Source: Algoriella xinjiangensis (lineage in GTDB: Bacteria > Bacteroidota > Bacteroidia > Flavobacteriales > Weeksellaceae). From it: a stretch of 64,000 bases of DNA. The position numbers and the translations under genes are program-made. Below, piece after piece: positions 27,870 through 37,346 of the stretch; position 1 is the stretch's first letter, and each line of letters opens with the position of its first letter. The stretch covers positions 62,001-126,000 of the forward strand of contig NZ_FOUZ01000007.1 in assembly GCF_900115015.1 (NCBI RefSeq), read 5' to 3'. A model generated the notes under the pieces. That model searched no databases, was not told the DNA's origin, and was given only the letters and a program-made list of their open reading frames with translations.

Positions 27870-29253
27870 CTTCAGTATGATGTTTTTTATAGCTTTCGCC
27901 TGATGATTTCAAAATAGTTTTTAATTCAGATTGTGAAATTACTGGGAATGTACGTGCGTACAATAAGTATAACACAAAGAAGAATCCATTAGTACCAATA
28001 AAGATACCTACGTCTACCCATGATGGCATAAACATTGTCCAGCTTGATGGTAAGTAATCGCGAGATAAGTTGATAACGATAATATCAAAACGCTCAAACC
28101 ACATACCAACGTTTACTACAATAGAGATAACGAATGTCCAGAAGAATGATCTTCTAACTCTACGGAACCATAATAATCCTGGTACTAAAACATTACAGAT
28201 AATTAATGCCCAGAATGCCCACCAATAAGGTCCTGTTGCTGCACCTGGAGAGAAATATGTAAAATCTTCGTAACGAGATCCTGAATACCAAGCAATCCAT
28301 AACTCTGTTAAGTAAGCTACTGCTACCATACCACCTGTTACAACGATTACAATATTCATGTATTCGATGTGTTTACGTGTAATATAGTCTTCATAATGCA
28401 ATACTTTACGCATTACACTTAATAATGTTTGTACCATTGCGAAACCAGAGAAAATTGCTCCAGCTACGAAATATGGTGGATATACTGTCGAGTGCCATCC
28501 TTTAATTACAGATGTCGCGAAATCGAAAGATACAATTGTGTGTACCGAGAATACTAATGGTGTACATAAACCAGCTAATACTAAAGATAATTCTTCAAAA
28601 CGTTGCCAGTGTTTTGCACCACCTCCCCATCCGAAAGCTAAGATTCCGTAGATTTTCTTAGCAAATGGTTTAGTTGCACGGTCACGGATCATAGCGAAAT
28701 CAGGAATTAATCCCATCAACCAGAAAACTGTTGATACAGAGAAATACGTAGAAATCGCGAATACGTCCCATAATAATGGTGAGTTAAAGTTTGGCCATAA
28801 TGAACCAAATTGGTTAGGAATTGGGAATACCCAATACATTAACCATGGACGACCCATGTGAATTACAGGAAATAACGCTGCCTGTACAACGGCGAAGATA
28901 GTCATGGCTTCCGCAGAACGGTTAACCGACATTCTCCATTTTTGGCGGAATAATAATAAAACGGCTGAGATTAATGTACCAGCGTGACCGATACCTACCC
29001 ACCATACGAAGTTGGTGATATCCCATCCCCAGTTAATCGTTCTATTTAATCCCCAAACACCGATACCTGTTCCAATTGTATACGCAATCGCTCCAACACC
29101 AAAGATGAAAGCAACCATTGCGATACTGAAACATATCCACCACAATTTTCCAGACTTATTCTCGATAGGACGAGCAATGTCTTCTGTGATATCGTGGTAG
29201 GTTTTATGTCCTAAAATAAGGGGTTCTCTTACCTGTGATTCGTAATGTGACAT
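27850..29253 (-). CDS. actC: Alternative complex III subunit ActC (NrfD/PsrC-like quinol-binding subunit)
   Basis: 467 residues, about ten TM helices, PsrC/NrfD superfamily. Landmarks: REPLILGHKTYHDIT at the N-terminus, WVGIGHAGTLISAVLLLFRQ, VHTIVSFDFA and WFERFDIIV. In the family this subunit binds menaquinol near the periplasmic face and passes electrons to the ActB iron-sulfur clusters. It has a His-rich C-terminal tail (HHTEDEHHEH). It follows actB by 34 bp. Confidence 0.94.
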   Translation of the reverse strand: MSHYESQVREPLILGHKTYHDITEDIARPIENKSGKLWWICFSIAMVAFIFGVGAIAYTIGTGIGVWGLNRTINWGWDITNFVWWVGIGHAGTLISAVLLLFRQKWRMSVNRSAEAMTIFAVVQAALFPVIHMGRPWLMYWVFPIPNQFGSLWPNFNSPLLWDVFAISTYFSVSTVFWLMGLIPDFAMIRDRATKPFAKKIYGILAFGWGGGAKHWQRFEELSLVLAGLCTPLVFSVHTIVSFDFATSVIKGWHSTVYPPYFVAGAIFSGFAMVQTLLSVMRKVLHYEDYITRKHIEYMNIVIVVTGGMVAVAYLTELWIAWYSGSRYEDFTYFSPGAATGPYWWAFWALIICNVLVPGLLWFRRVRRSFFWTFVISIVVNVGMWFERFDIIVINLSRDYLPSSWTMFMPSWVDVGIFIGTNGFFFVLYLLYARTFPVISQSELKTILKSSGESYKKHHTEDEHHEH

Positions 29254-29287
29254 ATTTGTTTACCTTATTGATTCTTTAATAAATAAA

Positions 29288-32200
29288 TTAAGCTTGTTCT
29301 TTTCTGTTTCTAACTTTTACTTGATAGATAACATTTGGTTTTGTTCCAATCTCTTCTAATAAAACATAAGAACGGTTATCTTTCGATACTTTTCTTACTT
29401 CTGATTTATCATCGTTGATATCTCCAAATTTCATTGCACCTGTTCCACAAGCACCAGCACATGCAGCAGCATTTAAAAACTCATCGTCTTTAACAGCTCT
29501 GTTCTCTTTCTTAGCAGTTAAAATAACAGCTTGAGTTTGTTGAATACAGAATGAACATTTCTCAATTACACCTCTTGTACGTACAACCACATCAGGGTTT
29601 AAAACCATACGACCTAAATCGTTGTTCATATGGAAGTCATACTTATCGTTGTTTGCCCAGTTAAACCAGTTGAAACGACGAACTTTGTAAGGACAGTTAT
29701 TTGCACAGTAACGTGTACCAACACAACGGTTATACGCCATCATGTTTTGACCTTGACGACCATGAGATGTGGCAGCTACTGGACAAACAGTCTCACAAGG
29801 AGCATGGTTACAGTGTTGACACATTAATGGTTGGAAGATTACGTCTGGGTTTTCTGCCTCAGGTTTAATTAAACGTTTGTATTGTTGAGGCTCATTATCA
29901 GGATCTGTTTCGATCGCAACTTTTTGAGTTAATTTACCTGCAGGATCTTGGTAAGTTACATCAGAGTAGTAACGGTCAATTCTTAACCAATACATATCTC
30001 TCGACATACGCATTTGCTCTTTACCTACAGTTGCAACGTTGTTTTCTGCTTGACAAGCAATAACACAAGCACCACATCCTGTACAAGAATTCATATCAAT
30101 TGTTAAATTGAAGTGAGGTCCTGTTGTACGATCAAATCCAGCCCATAAATCAACTTCTCCCATAGGAGAATCACCTCTCCAAGTTGGCATTTTAGCAACT
30201 GGATTCCACTCTTGACGATCTGTGTTAATAAAATCTGCTAAAGAAACTTCTCTTGCGATTTCGTAACGTCCCATTAAAGTAGGTTGTTGTTGCATATTTG
30301 CAAACTCGTGTTTGTCTGTACGAGAAGATTTTTCTATCTTAACGTTAGACGCTCCAACATTACCAGCGTACAATGTAAAGGCGTTAACACCTACATTATT
30401 TGCAACTTTACCAGCTTTAGATCGACCGTAACCGAATGCTAAACCTACAGTACCTATTGCTTGACCTGGTTGGATGAATACTGGTACATTTTCTAAAGTA
30501 GTTCCATTAACCGTTAAGTTAACAAACTCTCCATCAAATTGCATTCTTCCGTTTGTAACGTTGTAGTTATCCTGAATTTTGATTCCTAATTTTTCTGCAT
30601 CATTAGGATTAACTGTTAAATAGTTATCCCATGAGTTTCTTGTAATTGGATCTGGTAGCTCTTGTAACCAAGGGTTATTAGCTTGTGTACCGTCTCCTAA
30701 ACCAGTTTTAGAATAGAATTGGATTTCCCATTCTGATGCTCTACCAGCAGCTAATTTAGTTGCAGCGGCTGCAGCAACAGCTGTATTAGCAGCAAATGTA
30801 GTTACCTCTGTCGATTCATTATAACCATTGTATAATGCTTTGTTGAAGTCTACACCTACTTTTGGTAAAATAGCTGTTTCCCAGTTTTGTTTTACATATA
30901 AGTAGAATGGAGAAACTTTTTGTCTTGTAGCTGAAACCGCCATCACCATAATTGGATCATTTGGATCTTCTGCTTCTACAACTTTAGTTTGTCCTGTCAT
31001 CCATGCGATTAATGAATCTTGGAATTGACGAGAATCAAAAATACGTGCGATTGTTGGTTGCTGTAATGAGTAAACACCTGTTATTGGGTTAAAATCATTC
31101 CAAGACTCTAAACCATGAGTCACAGGAGCAATAACATCCATAACAGAAGCTGTTTCATCTAATTTCTCAACTAAACCAACTTTTAATCCGATGTTTTTGA
31201 ATGCTGCTTCAATTTCTTTTGAATTTTTCGCATTGTAAATAGGATTTGTTTGGAAGTTTAATAAAACACCTACTTGTCCTGCTTTAGCATCTGCTACAAA
31301 TTGATTGAATACAGTATTGTTTGATTCTTTTAATAAGACAGCTTTACCATTTAATGCAGCTGAAGCTAATAATTGGTTGATTGCAAATGCGATTGTGTAT
31401 GCTTCTTTAGAACCATCAGCCATCACAACTGCTTTAGAACCTTTTGCTTTTAACTCTGCAACGATAGATTGAGCTTCTTTAGATACAGATCCACCTTGTA
31501 AACCGTTGTAAACTTCGGCTAATAATTTTTCTGTATCAGTAGATTTTAATGGAATACGTGTATCCGCGTTAGCACCTGTTAATGATAAAACAGATTCTAC
31601 TTGGATATGACGTAACATAGTTGCTCCTGGTTTACGAGCAATACCATAGTCACCTTCCATTCCACCACCATTATAGTCTGCTAAGAAATCAGCGTTGAAA
31701 GCAACTACTAATTCTGTCTTAGTTAAATCATAAAATGGTAATTCTCTTTTTCCGTAAACTTCTTGTGCTGCGTCTAATGCGTTTGAATAAGAAACGGCAT
31801 CATACACTACGTGTTGAGTTGTTGGATATTTTGTTGCAAATTCTGCAATCAACTTTTTAGTTGTTGGTGAAGGTAAAGATGGTGTTAAGATAACAACTTT
31901 TTTACCTGCCACGTTTGCTAATGCTTTAGCTACACGTGCATCAACTTCTTTCCAAGATGTTGCTTTAAAATTATCGCCACCATTAGTTAATGGTGTTTTT
32001 ATTTTATCTGAATCGTATAATGATAATACAGATGCTTGAACTCTTGCATTTGTAGAACCAAAATATTTTGCTCCTTTATTTGCATCAATACGGATAGGAC
32101 GACCTTCTCTTGTTCTTACTAGAACATTTGCGTAATCGTATCCATCAAATACTGTAGATGCATAATATGTAGGTACACCCGGCATGATATTCTCCGGTTT

Positions 32201-32446
32201 TACTACGTAAGGAACAGATTTTACGATTGGAGCTTCACAAGCTGCTAATGTAACAGCGGCTGTACTGAACCCTAAAATCTTCAAAAAGTCACGTCGTGAA
32301 GTTTGACTATTCTCCATGGCGTTATCATTCCCTAAGAAATTATCTACAGGAATTTCTTCTGCAAATTCATTGGTAGTTAACTTATCGTTTAACGTATTGT
32401 CAGTTAACTCCTCAAAACTTTTCCAGTAATTTTTCTTCGAAGCCAT
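29288..32446 (-). CDS. actB: Alternative complex III subunit ActB (TAT-exported, molybdopterin-oxidoreductase-like and Fe-S)
   Basis: 1052 residues. It has an internal twin-arginine signal TSRRDFLKILGF with RR at 51-52 and a following Cys (C70). A large molybdopterin-oxidoreductase-like domain (~75-720) in this family lacks the cofactor. A C-terminal ferredoxin region holds four cysteine clusters: CTGCGACVIAC, CQHCNHAPCETVCP, CVGTRYCANNCPY, and CSFCIQQ with CAGAC. Electrons run from ActC through these clusters to the ActA haems. The unusual ~50-residue cytoplasmic extension before the twin-arginine motif is normal for this family. Confidence 0.95.
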   Translation of the reverse strand: MASKKNYWKSFEELTDNTLNDKLTTNEFAEEIPVDNFLGNDNAMENSQTSRRDFLKILGFSTAAVTLAACEAPIVKSVPYVVKPENIMPGVPTYYASTVFDGYDYANVLVRTREGRPIRIDANKGAKYFGSTNARVQASVLSLYDSDKIKTPLTNGGDNFKATSWKEVDARVAKALANVAGKKVVILTPSLPSPTTKKLIAEFATKYPTTQHVVYDAVSYSNALDAAQEVYGKRELPFYDLTKTELVVAFNADFLADYNGGGMEGDYGIARKPGATMLRHIQVESVLSLTGANADTRIPLKSTDTEKLLAEVYNGLQGGSVSKEAQSIVAELKAKGSKAVVMADGSKEAYTIAFAINQLLASAALNGKAVLLKESNNTVFNQFVADAKAGQVGVLLNFQTNPIYNAKNSKEIEAAFKNIGLKVGLVEKLDETASVMDVIAPVTHGLESWNDFNPITGVYSLQQPTIARIFDSRQFQDSLIAWMTGQTKVVEAEDPNDPIMVMAVSATRQKVSPFYLYVKQNWETAILPKVGVDFNKALYNGYNESTEVTTFAANTAVAAAAATKLAAGRASEWEIQFYSKTGLGDGTQANNPWLQELPDPITRNSWDNYLTVNPNDAEKLGIKIQDNYNVTNGRMQFDGEFVNLTVNGTTLENVPVFIQPGQAIGTVGLAFGYGRSKAGKVANNVGVNAFTLYAGNVGASNVKIEKSSRTDKHEFANMQQQPTLMGRYEIAREVSLADFINTDRQEWNPVAKMPTWRGDSPMGEVDLWAGFDRTTGPHFNLTIDMNSCTGCGACVIACQAENNVATVGKEQMRMSRDMYWLRIDRYYSDVTYQDPAGKLTQKVAIETDPDNEPQQYKRLIKPEAENPDVIFQPLMCQHCNHAPCETVCPVAATSHGRQGQNMMAYNRCVGTRYCANNCPYKVRRFNWFNWANNDKYDFHMNNDLGRMVLNPDVVVRTRGVIEKCSFCIQQTQAVILTAKKENRAVKDDEFLNAAACAGACGTGAMKFGDINDDKSEVRKVSKDNRSYVLLEEIGTKPNVIYQVKVRNRKEQA

Positions 32447-32468
32447 TTATACTCCTCTCTTTTTTATA

Positions 32469-33887
32469 TTAATAATGACATTTACCACACTCTAAACCTC
32501 CGATCGCGTCAACTGTAATCTTAGTTGCGTCACCGTATTGTTTTTTCAGTTTTTCGTGTAGCTCTGCGTAATATTCCTTGTTATACTCGTTGTCCATATC
32601 TACTTCTGTAGTTCTGTGACACTCTATACACCATCCCATTGTGAAATCATTCGCCATTTTAACTTCGTTCATTTCATCTACACGTCCGTGACATGCGAAA
32701 CAAACTTGTTCTCCTGAACCAATGTTTAATTCTTTCGAATTTGGAATAGTACCGTCTTTAATTGCTTTTTTGATTGCTTTTTCTCCAGCTACAACGTGTT
32801 GTGCGTGGCTAAAGAATACGAAATCTGGCATGTTGTGAATACGAACCCATTCGATTGGTTTTTGTGGACCATCGTATTTGTTTGTTTCAGGATTCCATCC
32901 TATCGCTTTATACATTTTTTGGATTTCTCCTGTATAGAACGCTTTTACGCCTTCTTCGTCTGCGAATTTACCAGAAGTAATTAATTCTTCTTCAAAGTAA
33001 TCTCCTTTGTATTCTTTGATTGTTTTGTGACAGTTCATACATACGTTAGGTGAAGGAATTCCCGACACTTTACCGTATTTCGCTGAGCTGTGACAGTATT
33101 GACAATCGATACTTTGTATACCTGCGTGTACTTTGTGAGAGAAATAAATTGGTTGTTCTGGCTCGTAACCTTTATCAACACCAATTCCCATTAATCCCCA
33201 GTAAACGTTGTATAATGCTAAGAAAGCTAAAACGGCTACAAGTACACTACCAACTTTTTTGTATTTCTCGAATACTTGTGATAATGATACAGCTGCTTTT
33301 TCTTTATCTGCATTCAACTCTTCTGTTGCTGTAGCTTTTACTAATGCATTAACGCGAACCAAAATCCACAATAATAATGCTGCTAAAACAACAAAACCTA
33401 CGGCGATAACACCCGAATTAGCTCCTCCGCCTTGACCAGCTTGAGCAGCTTTTGCAGCAGCAGCTTCTTTCTTTTTAGCAGCTTTTGCTTCTTCAAATGC
33501 TTTTAGACCACCATCAGGGTCTGCAGTATATGCTAAGATATTATCAATATCACCGTCTGATAAACCTGGAAAGGCTAACATCTCAGTGTTATTGTACTCA
33601 GCAAAAATTTTGTTTGCATATGCGTCTCCAGACTCGCGTAACGCTTTGTTGTCCTTAATCCACGCATGCAACCATTCTTTACCTAGTCCAGCTTCGTCTT
33701 TTACACGCTTCTCGACATTACGTAATTCTGGCCCAATTAACTTACCATCTATCTGGTGACAAGTTGTACAGTTGGCTTCGAACAATTCATAACCTTTACC
33801 TGCATCTTGGGCATTTGCTAAGGAGAACGTCGACATTATAATCGCGCAGCTCCATAAACGTATTCTTTTTAGAAATCTTGCCTTCAT
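32469..33887 (-). CDS. actA: Alternative complex III subunit ActA with fused N-terminal cytochrome c domain (six haem motifs)
   Basis: 472 residues with a cleavable-looking signal (ends LANA). An N-terminal monohaem cytochrome c domain (CTTCH, 40-44) is followed by an Ala/Lys-rich linker, two TM helices (~157-175 and ~212-230), then a multihaem module with five CxxCH motifs (CQYCH, CMNCH, CFACH, CIECH, CGKCH). Classical ActA is pentahaem, so the extra N-terminal domain makes it hexahaem, a layout I recall from other Bacteroidota. First gene of the operon; periplasmic electron wire. Confidence 0.93.
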   Translation of the reverse strand: MKARFLKRIRLWSCAIIMSTFSLANAQDAGKGYELFEANCTTCHQIDGKLIGPELRNVEKRVKDEAGLGKEWLHAWIKDNKALRESGDAYANKIFAEYNNTEMLAFPGLSDGDIDNILAYTADPDGGLKAFEEAKAAKKKEAAAAKAAQAGQGGGANSGVIAVGFVVLAALLLWILVRVNALVKATATEELNADKEKAAVSLSQVFEKYKKVGSVLVAVLAFLALYNVYWGLMGIGVDKGYEPEQPIYFSHKVHAGIQSIDCQYCHSSAKYGKVSGIPSPNVCMNCHKTIKEYKGDYFEEELITSGKFADEEGVKAFYTGEIQKMYKAIGWNPETNKYDGPQKPIEWVRIHNMPDFVFFSHAQHVVAGEKAIKKAIKDGTIPNSKELNIGSGEQVCFACHGRVDEMNEVKMANDFTMGWCIECHRTTEVDMDNEYNKEYYAELHEKLKKQYGDATKITVDAIGGLECGKCHY

Positions 33888-33953
33888 TTACTTAAAATAA
33901 TCTCAGTTCGTTGTTTCTTTTAACTAGTTTTTATTTGAACACTTAACTAACAG

Positions 33954-33961
33954 CAAAAATA
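33954..33961 (-). promoter_or_regulatory. Bacteroidota -7 element for the act operon
   Basis: Minus strand TATTTTTG, identical to the odhAB element, 67 bp before the actA ATG. No clear -33 box. Confidence 0.45.
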
Positions 33962-34269
33962 GTTTCAATACTTAATAAAATCATAAAGTTTACATACTGA
34001 ACTTTATCATTCAGCTTAATTTAAAACAATTCTAAATTAATTGTTAAAAAATATCGCCTTATAAATATAATCTATTCTAGTTAATCAACCCAAAAAATAT
34101 TGACTTTAACTAAGTGAACCAAAAATTAATAGATATACTTATCAAATACAGACAAAATCTATAATTTCAATCATTTTTATAAATTTAAGTTGAATTCATT
34201 TTTTTGGAACAATATTAGTAGAAAGAGAATAAAGTGGATTTTATAGTTTCTTAACTTAATTCTTAGAAG

Positions 34270-34277
34270 TATATTTG
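34270..34277 (+). promoter_or_regulatory. Bacteroidota -7 element for the SPOR gene
   Basis: TATATTTG, 18 bp before the ATG at 34296; a TTTC resembling the -33 TTTG lies ~20 bp upstream. Confidence 0.55.
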
Positions 34278-34295
34278 CACAAATTAATTCATCCT

Positions 34296-34787
34296 ATGAA
34301 AAAATTTATCGTTTTATTCTTATTTATATTTTCAGCTTCGGCATTTGCTCAAGAAAAAATTGATACCGTACAAATTATCAACAATGGTACGCTTAATATG
34401 GAAATTGATAGTAGAATAAATAATGTAATAAAGGCAAAAGAAGATGCCGTTTGTACATACACTGCACCAACTAAAAAACCTGTTGATAAAAAGCCTGTTG
34501 TTGTAAAATCGAATGATCCTTGTGCTGGAATGCCTCAAGTTAGTGGTTTTAAAATTCAGATTTATTATTCGAAAAACAGAGCTGATGCGGACAAAGTAAG
34601 AGCAGAATTTAATAAAACTTATCCTGATATGTCGGCGCAAGTAGTTTATTATTCGCCAGATTATCGTGTTTTAGTTGGAGATTATTTTTCTAAAAGCTCG
34701 GCTTCTAGAGATATTCGTCGATTAAAATCAAATTACAACAGTGCGTTTTCTATTCCTTACAAAGTTTTGTGTAGAAAAGCGAAATAA
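34296..34787 (+). CDS. Exported SPOR-domain protein
   Basis: 163 residues from the ATG at 34296 (MKKFIVLFLFIFSASAFAQ, a standard signal peptide; an upstream TTG would precede it and overlap the promoter). A Lys/Pro/Val-rich linker leads to a C-terminal SPOR domain (~85-155): FKIQIYYSKNRADADKVRAE, YYSPDYRVLVGDY and a final FSIPYKVLC. SPOR domains bind denuded glycan at division sites. The function beyond binding is unknown. Periplasmic. Confidence 0.85.
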   Translation: MKKFIVLFLFIFSASAFAQEKIDTVQIINNGTLNMEIDSRINNVIKAKEDAVCTYTAPTKKPVDKKPVVVKSNDPCAGMPQVSGFKIQIYYSKNRADADKVRAEFNKTYPDMSAQVVYYSPDYRVLVGDYFSKSSASRDIRRLKSNYNSAFSIPYKVLCRKAK

Positions 34788-34805
34788 GATAAAATTATAT
34801 CACAT

Positions 34806-34847
34806 AAAAAAGCGTTATCAAGTTTTAATTTGGTAACGCTTTTATTT
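34806..34847. terminator. Bidirectional terminator
   Basis: Stem AAAAGCGTTATCA/TGGTAACGCTTTT with one wobble, flanked by A-run and T-run, between the SPOR gene and the convergent small gene. Confidence 0.8.
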
Positions 34848-34889
34848 TTTAATGGTAATATCTAGTAGTTGACTCATTTGATGATTATT

Positions 34890-35210
34890 TTAGTTGTTTT
34901 GAAAGGTTGCCCGACCTTCAATTTCTAACTGAATCAAAATGCTTGCTAAGTTACTTTGCGCTAATCCTAAATTACCTGCAACTAAAACACCTTTTTCTCC
35001 TGTCGAAATTTTCTCAATTCCATACACTGTCGATTCGTCATCTGGATTAGAATTTCCTTCGTAACGATAAATATAAATAATTCTGAAATCGTATGGATGA
35101 TCCATCAATTCTCTTTCAAGTAAATTAAAATCTTCTTGATATCCTTTTTCTGCTAACTCGCGAAGCGCAATGCTCGAAGTTTCGTAATTATACTGTCTTC
35201 TTTCAAACAT
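34890..35210 (-). CDS. Small conserved protein, paralog of 24870-25178
   Basis: 106 residues. It shares with the 24870 gene the order Y-x-Y-x-T-x-x-A-L-x-E-L/A, G-Y, D-(F/Y)-N, and above all IYRYEGNSNPDDESTVYGI and G-V-L-V-A-G-N-L. No signal peptide or TM segment; cytoplasmic, unknown function. The two copies face each other across the act operon region. Surrounded by its own spacer, probably monocistronic. Confidence 0.7.
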   Translation of the reverse strand: MFERRQYNYETSSIALRELAEKGYQEDFNLLERELMDHPYDFRIIYIYRYEGNSNPDDESTVYGIEKISTGEKGVLVAGNLGLAQSNLASILIQLEIEGRATFQNN

Positions 35211-35324
35211 AATTGTTTATAGTTTTTGATTGTTTATCTAAACTAACTAATTGTAAGACACTATTTTGTTAAACTTTAGTTAATCATTTATCGTATCATA
35301 AATTTTAACTTTGCTAATCATTTA

Positions 35325-35352
35325 TTGTATAAAAATATTGTTCGTATTTTTG
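35325..35352 (+). promoter_or_regulatory. Promoter for hopJ-like gene (TTG-N17-TATTTTTG)
   Basis: -33-like TTG at 35325-35327, 17 bp, -7 TATTTTTG at 35345-35352, 15 bp before the ATG. A second match (TAACTTTG, 35306-35313) lies further up. One of the better promoter candidates in the window. Confidence 0.6.
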
Positions 35353-35367
35353 ATGAAATTTTAAAAA

Positions 35368-35691
35368 ATGATACTAGAAAAATTAAATAATAACGAAATA
35401 ATTTTTGCAGATGTACTTGCTTTTATCGATGATAATTATAACTACACTCCTACCGCTTTTACAAATGGAAATCAGGAAAATGCAATCGATCAAAATCAAG
35501 GAAGTGCTAAAGTTTTGGCTTTTGCAAAGTTGAATGATTATACTGAAAATGATACGTTAAAATTATTTGCAGAGCATTATAAAGCTGTAATTAAAACGCC
35601 AAATGGAACAGATCATAACAATATTCGCCAATTTATGCAAAATGGTTGGAATGGTGTTTCGTTTGAAAACGATGTTTTGACTAAAAAATAA
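35368..35691 (+). CDS. HopJ-type family small protein
   Basis: 107 residues matching the HopJ family throughout: FADVLAFIDDNYNYTPTAF, GSAKVLAFAKLNDY, LFAEHYKAV and NIRQFMQNGWNGVSF. The family was named after a Pseudomonas type III effector, but it is widespread in free-living bacteria without such systems, so a cytosolic housekeeping role is more likely. No signal peptide, no secretion genes nearby. Monocistronic. Confidence 0.85.
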   Translation: MILEKLNNNEIIFADVLAFIDDNYNYTPTAFTNGNQENAIDQNQGSAKVLAFAKLNDYTENDTLKLFAEHYKAVIKTPNGTDHNNIRQFMQNGWNGVSFENDVLTKK

Positions 35692-35727
35692 CAAAAAAGC
35701 CTCACAAATTTGTGAGGCTTTTTTGTT
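35691..35727. terminator. Perfect-palindrome bidirectional terminator
   Basis: Half-site AAAAAAGCCTCACAAA followed directly by its complement, ending in T6, between convergent hopJ-like gene and ccoG. Confidence 0.88.
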
Positions 35728-35743
35728 GTGCAATATTTAATAT

Positions 35744-37198
35744 CTAAAAAGGAGCCATAAAACTTATGACATAATCGTCGATTGATTTTCCTTTCGCTTC
35801 TTTTATTTCTAAATCGACCGGAACTTTATAAGAAGTCAAGTCTTTTTTGGGAATTTTAATTTTGATTAAACCTTGTTTCAATTCGCCTTGCTTCACAATA
35901 ATATATTGATTTGGCTCGTTCAAAATCTCTGTTTTACCATCTTTAAATGATTTTACATTAACCGTTAATTTATAAGATTGATTGGTTTTATTCATCAAAT
36001 TATATTGCAATGTATTCGTAATATAATCACCTTCTATCACAAAATCTTTCCCAGGAACTTGTAAAAATTTCACTTCAACATCGCTCCTATTCATTAAAAA
36101 AACATTCATTGCAAGTATCATCGCAACCAAAATCGTGGTAAAAGCAATTAATCGTCCATTTACTTTAAAAGGTTTTCCTTCAATAATATTTTCTTCTGAC
36201 GCATATTTTATCAAGCCTTTTGGCAAATCAATTTTCGTCATAATATCATCGCAAGCATCCATACAAGCCGTGCAATTTACACATTCTAACTGCGAACCAT
36301 TTCTAATATCAATTCCCGTCGGACAAACAGCAACACATTGACCACAATCAATACAATCACCTTTTCCTTCAGCTTTTCTATCTTCGGCTTTTCTAAATTT
36401 AGAACGACCATTTTCTCCTTCTCCACGTCGAAAATCATACGCAACTTGAATTGTTTTTTTATCGATTAACACACCTTGAAAACGACCGTAAGGACAAACC
36501 AACGTACAAGCTTGCTCGCGAAACCAAGCAAACACAAAATAAAACAACCAACTAAAAATGATAATTCCGATTAACATTCCGCTATGTTCCGAAGGTCCTT
36601 CTATTATCATTTTTTCTAGAGCATCGACTCCAACCAAATAAGCCACAAAAATATTTGTCACAAAAAACGAAACTAAATAAAAGACAAACCACTTTATTCC
36701 TCTTTTCAGTATTTTTTCTTCGTTCCAATCTTGTTTATCTAATCTAATTTGTTTGCTACGATCACCTTCTATTAAAAATTCTATTTTACGAAAAACAAAT
36801 TCTAAAAATATGGTTTGAGGGCATAACCAACCACAAAACAATCGACCATAAACGGTTGTAAATAATATGATAAAAACAACGCTAATAATCATTCCAAAAG
36901 CCAATAAAAAGAAATCTGTCGTAAAAAAAGGAAAACCAAATAAAATGAAGTTGGTATTAAAAACATCAAATTTGAACAAAGGATTTCCATTAGGTAATTT
37001 GATAAACGGCAAAACAACCAGCAAAACCAATAATAATGTTGACGTTATGGAACGATAATTTGTGTATTTACCCGAAGGCTTTTTAGCATAAACCCACTTC
37101 CGAGTTCCATTTCTTTCCATTGTTGCAACCTCAGTTTTAAACTTCTCATTTTCATCTGCAACATTAAACTGAATCGTATTTTGATCAAAATCACTCAT
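35744..37198 (-). CDS. ccoG: Cytochrome c oxidase accessory protein CcoG
   Basis: 484 residues: several TM helices in the first ~225 residues with CGWLCP (122-127) and CTLVCP (231-236), then a cytoplasmic dicluster ferredoxin domain with C282-x2-C-x2-C-x3-C and C306-x2-C-x2-C-x3-C, a further TM helix and a periplasmic Ig-like C-terminal domain. In the family this protein reduces copper for assembly of cbb3-type oxidase. It usually sits in a ccoNOPGHIS cluster; here it is solitary, so the oxidase genes must be elsewhere. Confidence 0.93.
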   Translation of the reverse strand: MSDFDQNTIQFNVADENEKFKTEVATMERNGTRKWVYAKKPSGKYTNYRSITSTLLLVLLVVLPFIKLPNGNPLFKFDVFNTNFILFGFPFFTTDFFLLAFGMIISVVFIILFTTVYGRLFCGWLCPQTIFLEFVFRKIEFLIEGDRSKQIRLDKQDWNEEKILKRGIKWFVFYLVSFFVTNIFVAYLVGVDALEKMIIEGPSEHSGMLIGIIIFSWLFYFVFAWFREQACTLVCPYGRFQGVLIDKKTIQVAYDFRRGEGENGRSKFRKAEDRKAEGKGDCIDCGQCVAVCPTGIDIRNGSQLECVNCTACMDACDDIMTKIDLPKGLIKYASEENIIEGKPFKVNGRLIAFTTILVAMILAMNVFLMNRSDVEVKFLQVPGKDFVIEGDYITNTLQYNLMNKTNQSYKLTVNVKSFKDGKTEILNEPNQYIIVKQGELKQGLIKIKIPKKDLTSYKVPVDLEIKEAKGKSIDDYVISFMAPF

Positions 37199-37217
37199 AC
37201 CTTATCTAATTAGTGAG

Positions 37218-37225
37218 CAAAATTA
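37218..37225 (-). promoter_or_regulatory. Bacteroidota -7 element for ccoG
   Basis: Minus strand TAATTTTG 20 bp before the ccoG ATG. Confidence 0.5.
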
Positions 37226-37346
37226 ACGCCGAAGCATTCCAAAACTTTGGCACTATTTATGTTTTCTATGGTATTATTTATGGATTGATAAAAATCATTA
37301 ATTCATAAAATAACAACCAACCATAACCTATTTAAAATAAATTGAC

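Larger units (their letters stand above)
33888..34295. other. 408-bp divergent intergenic region
   Basis: Very AT-rich spacer between actA (minus) and the SPOR gene (plus). It holds one -7 element for each side (33954-33961 minus, 34270-34277 plus). The ~300 bp between them show no ORF, no hairpin with a T-run and no repeat I could recognise. Confidence 0.5.

Noticed and set aside
35368..35691. HopJ-type protein as evidence for a type III secretion effector
   Set aside because: The family is common in bacteria without type III secretion, the protein lacks secretion context, and no secretion genes are in the window.
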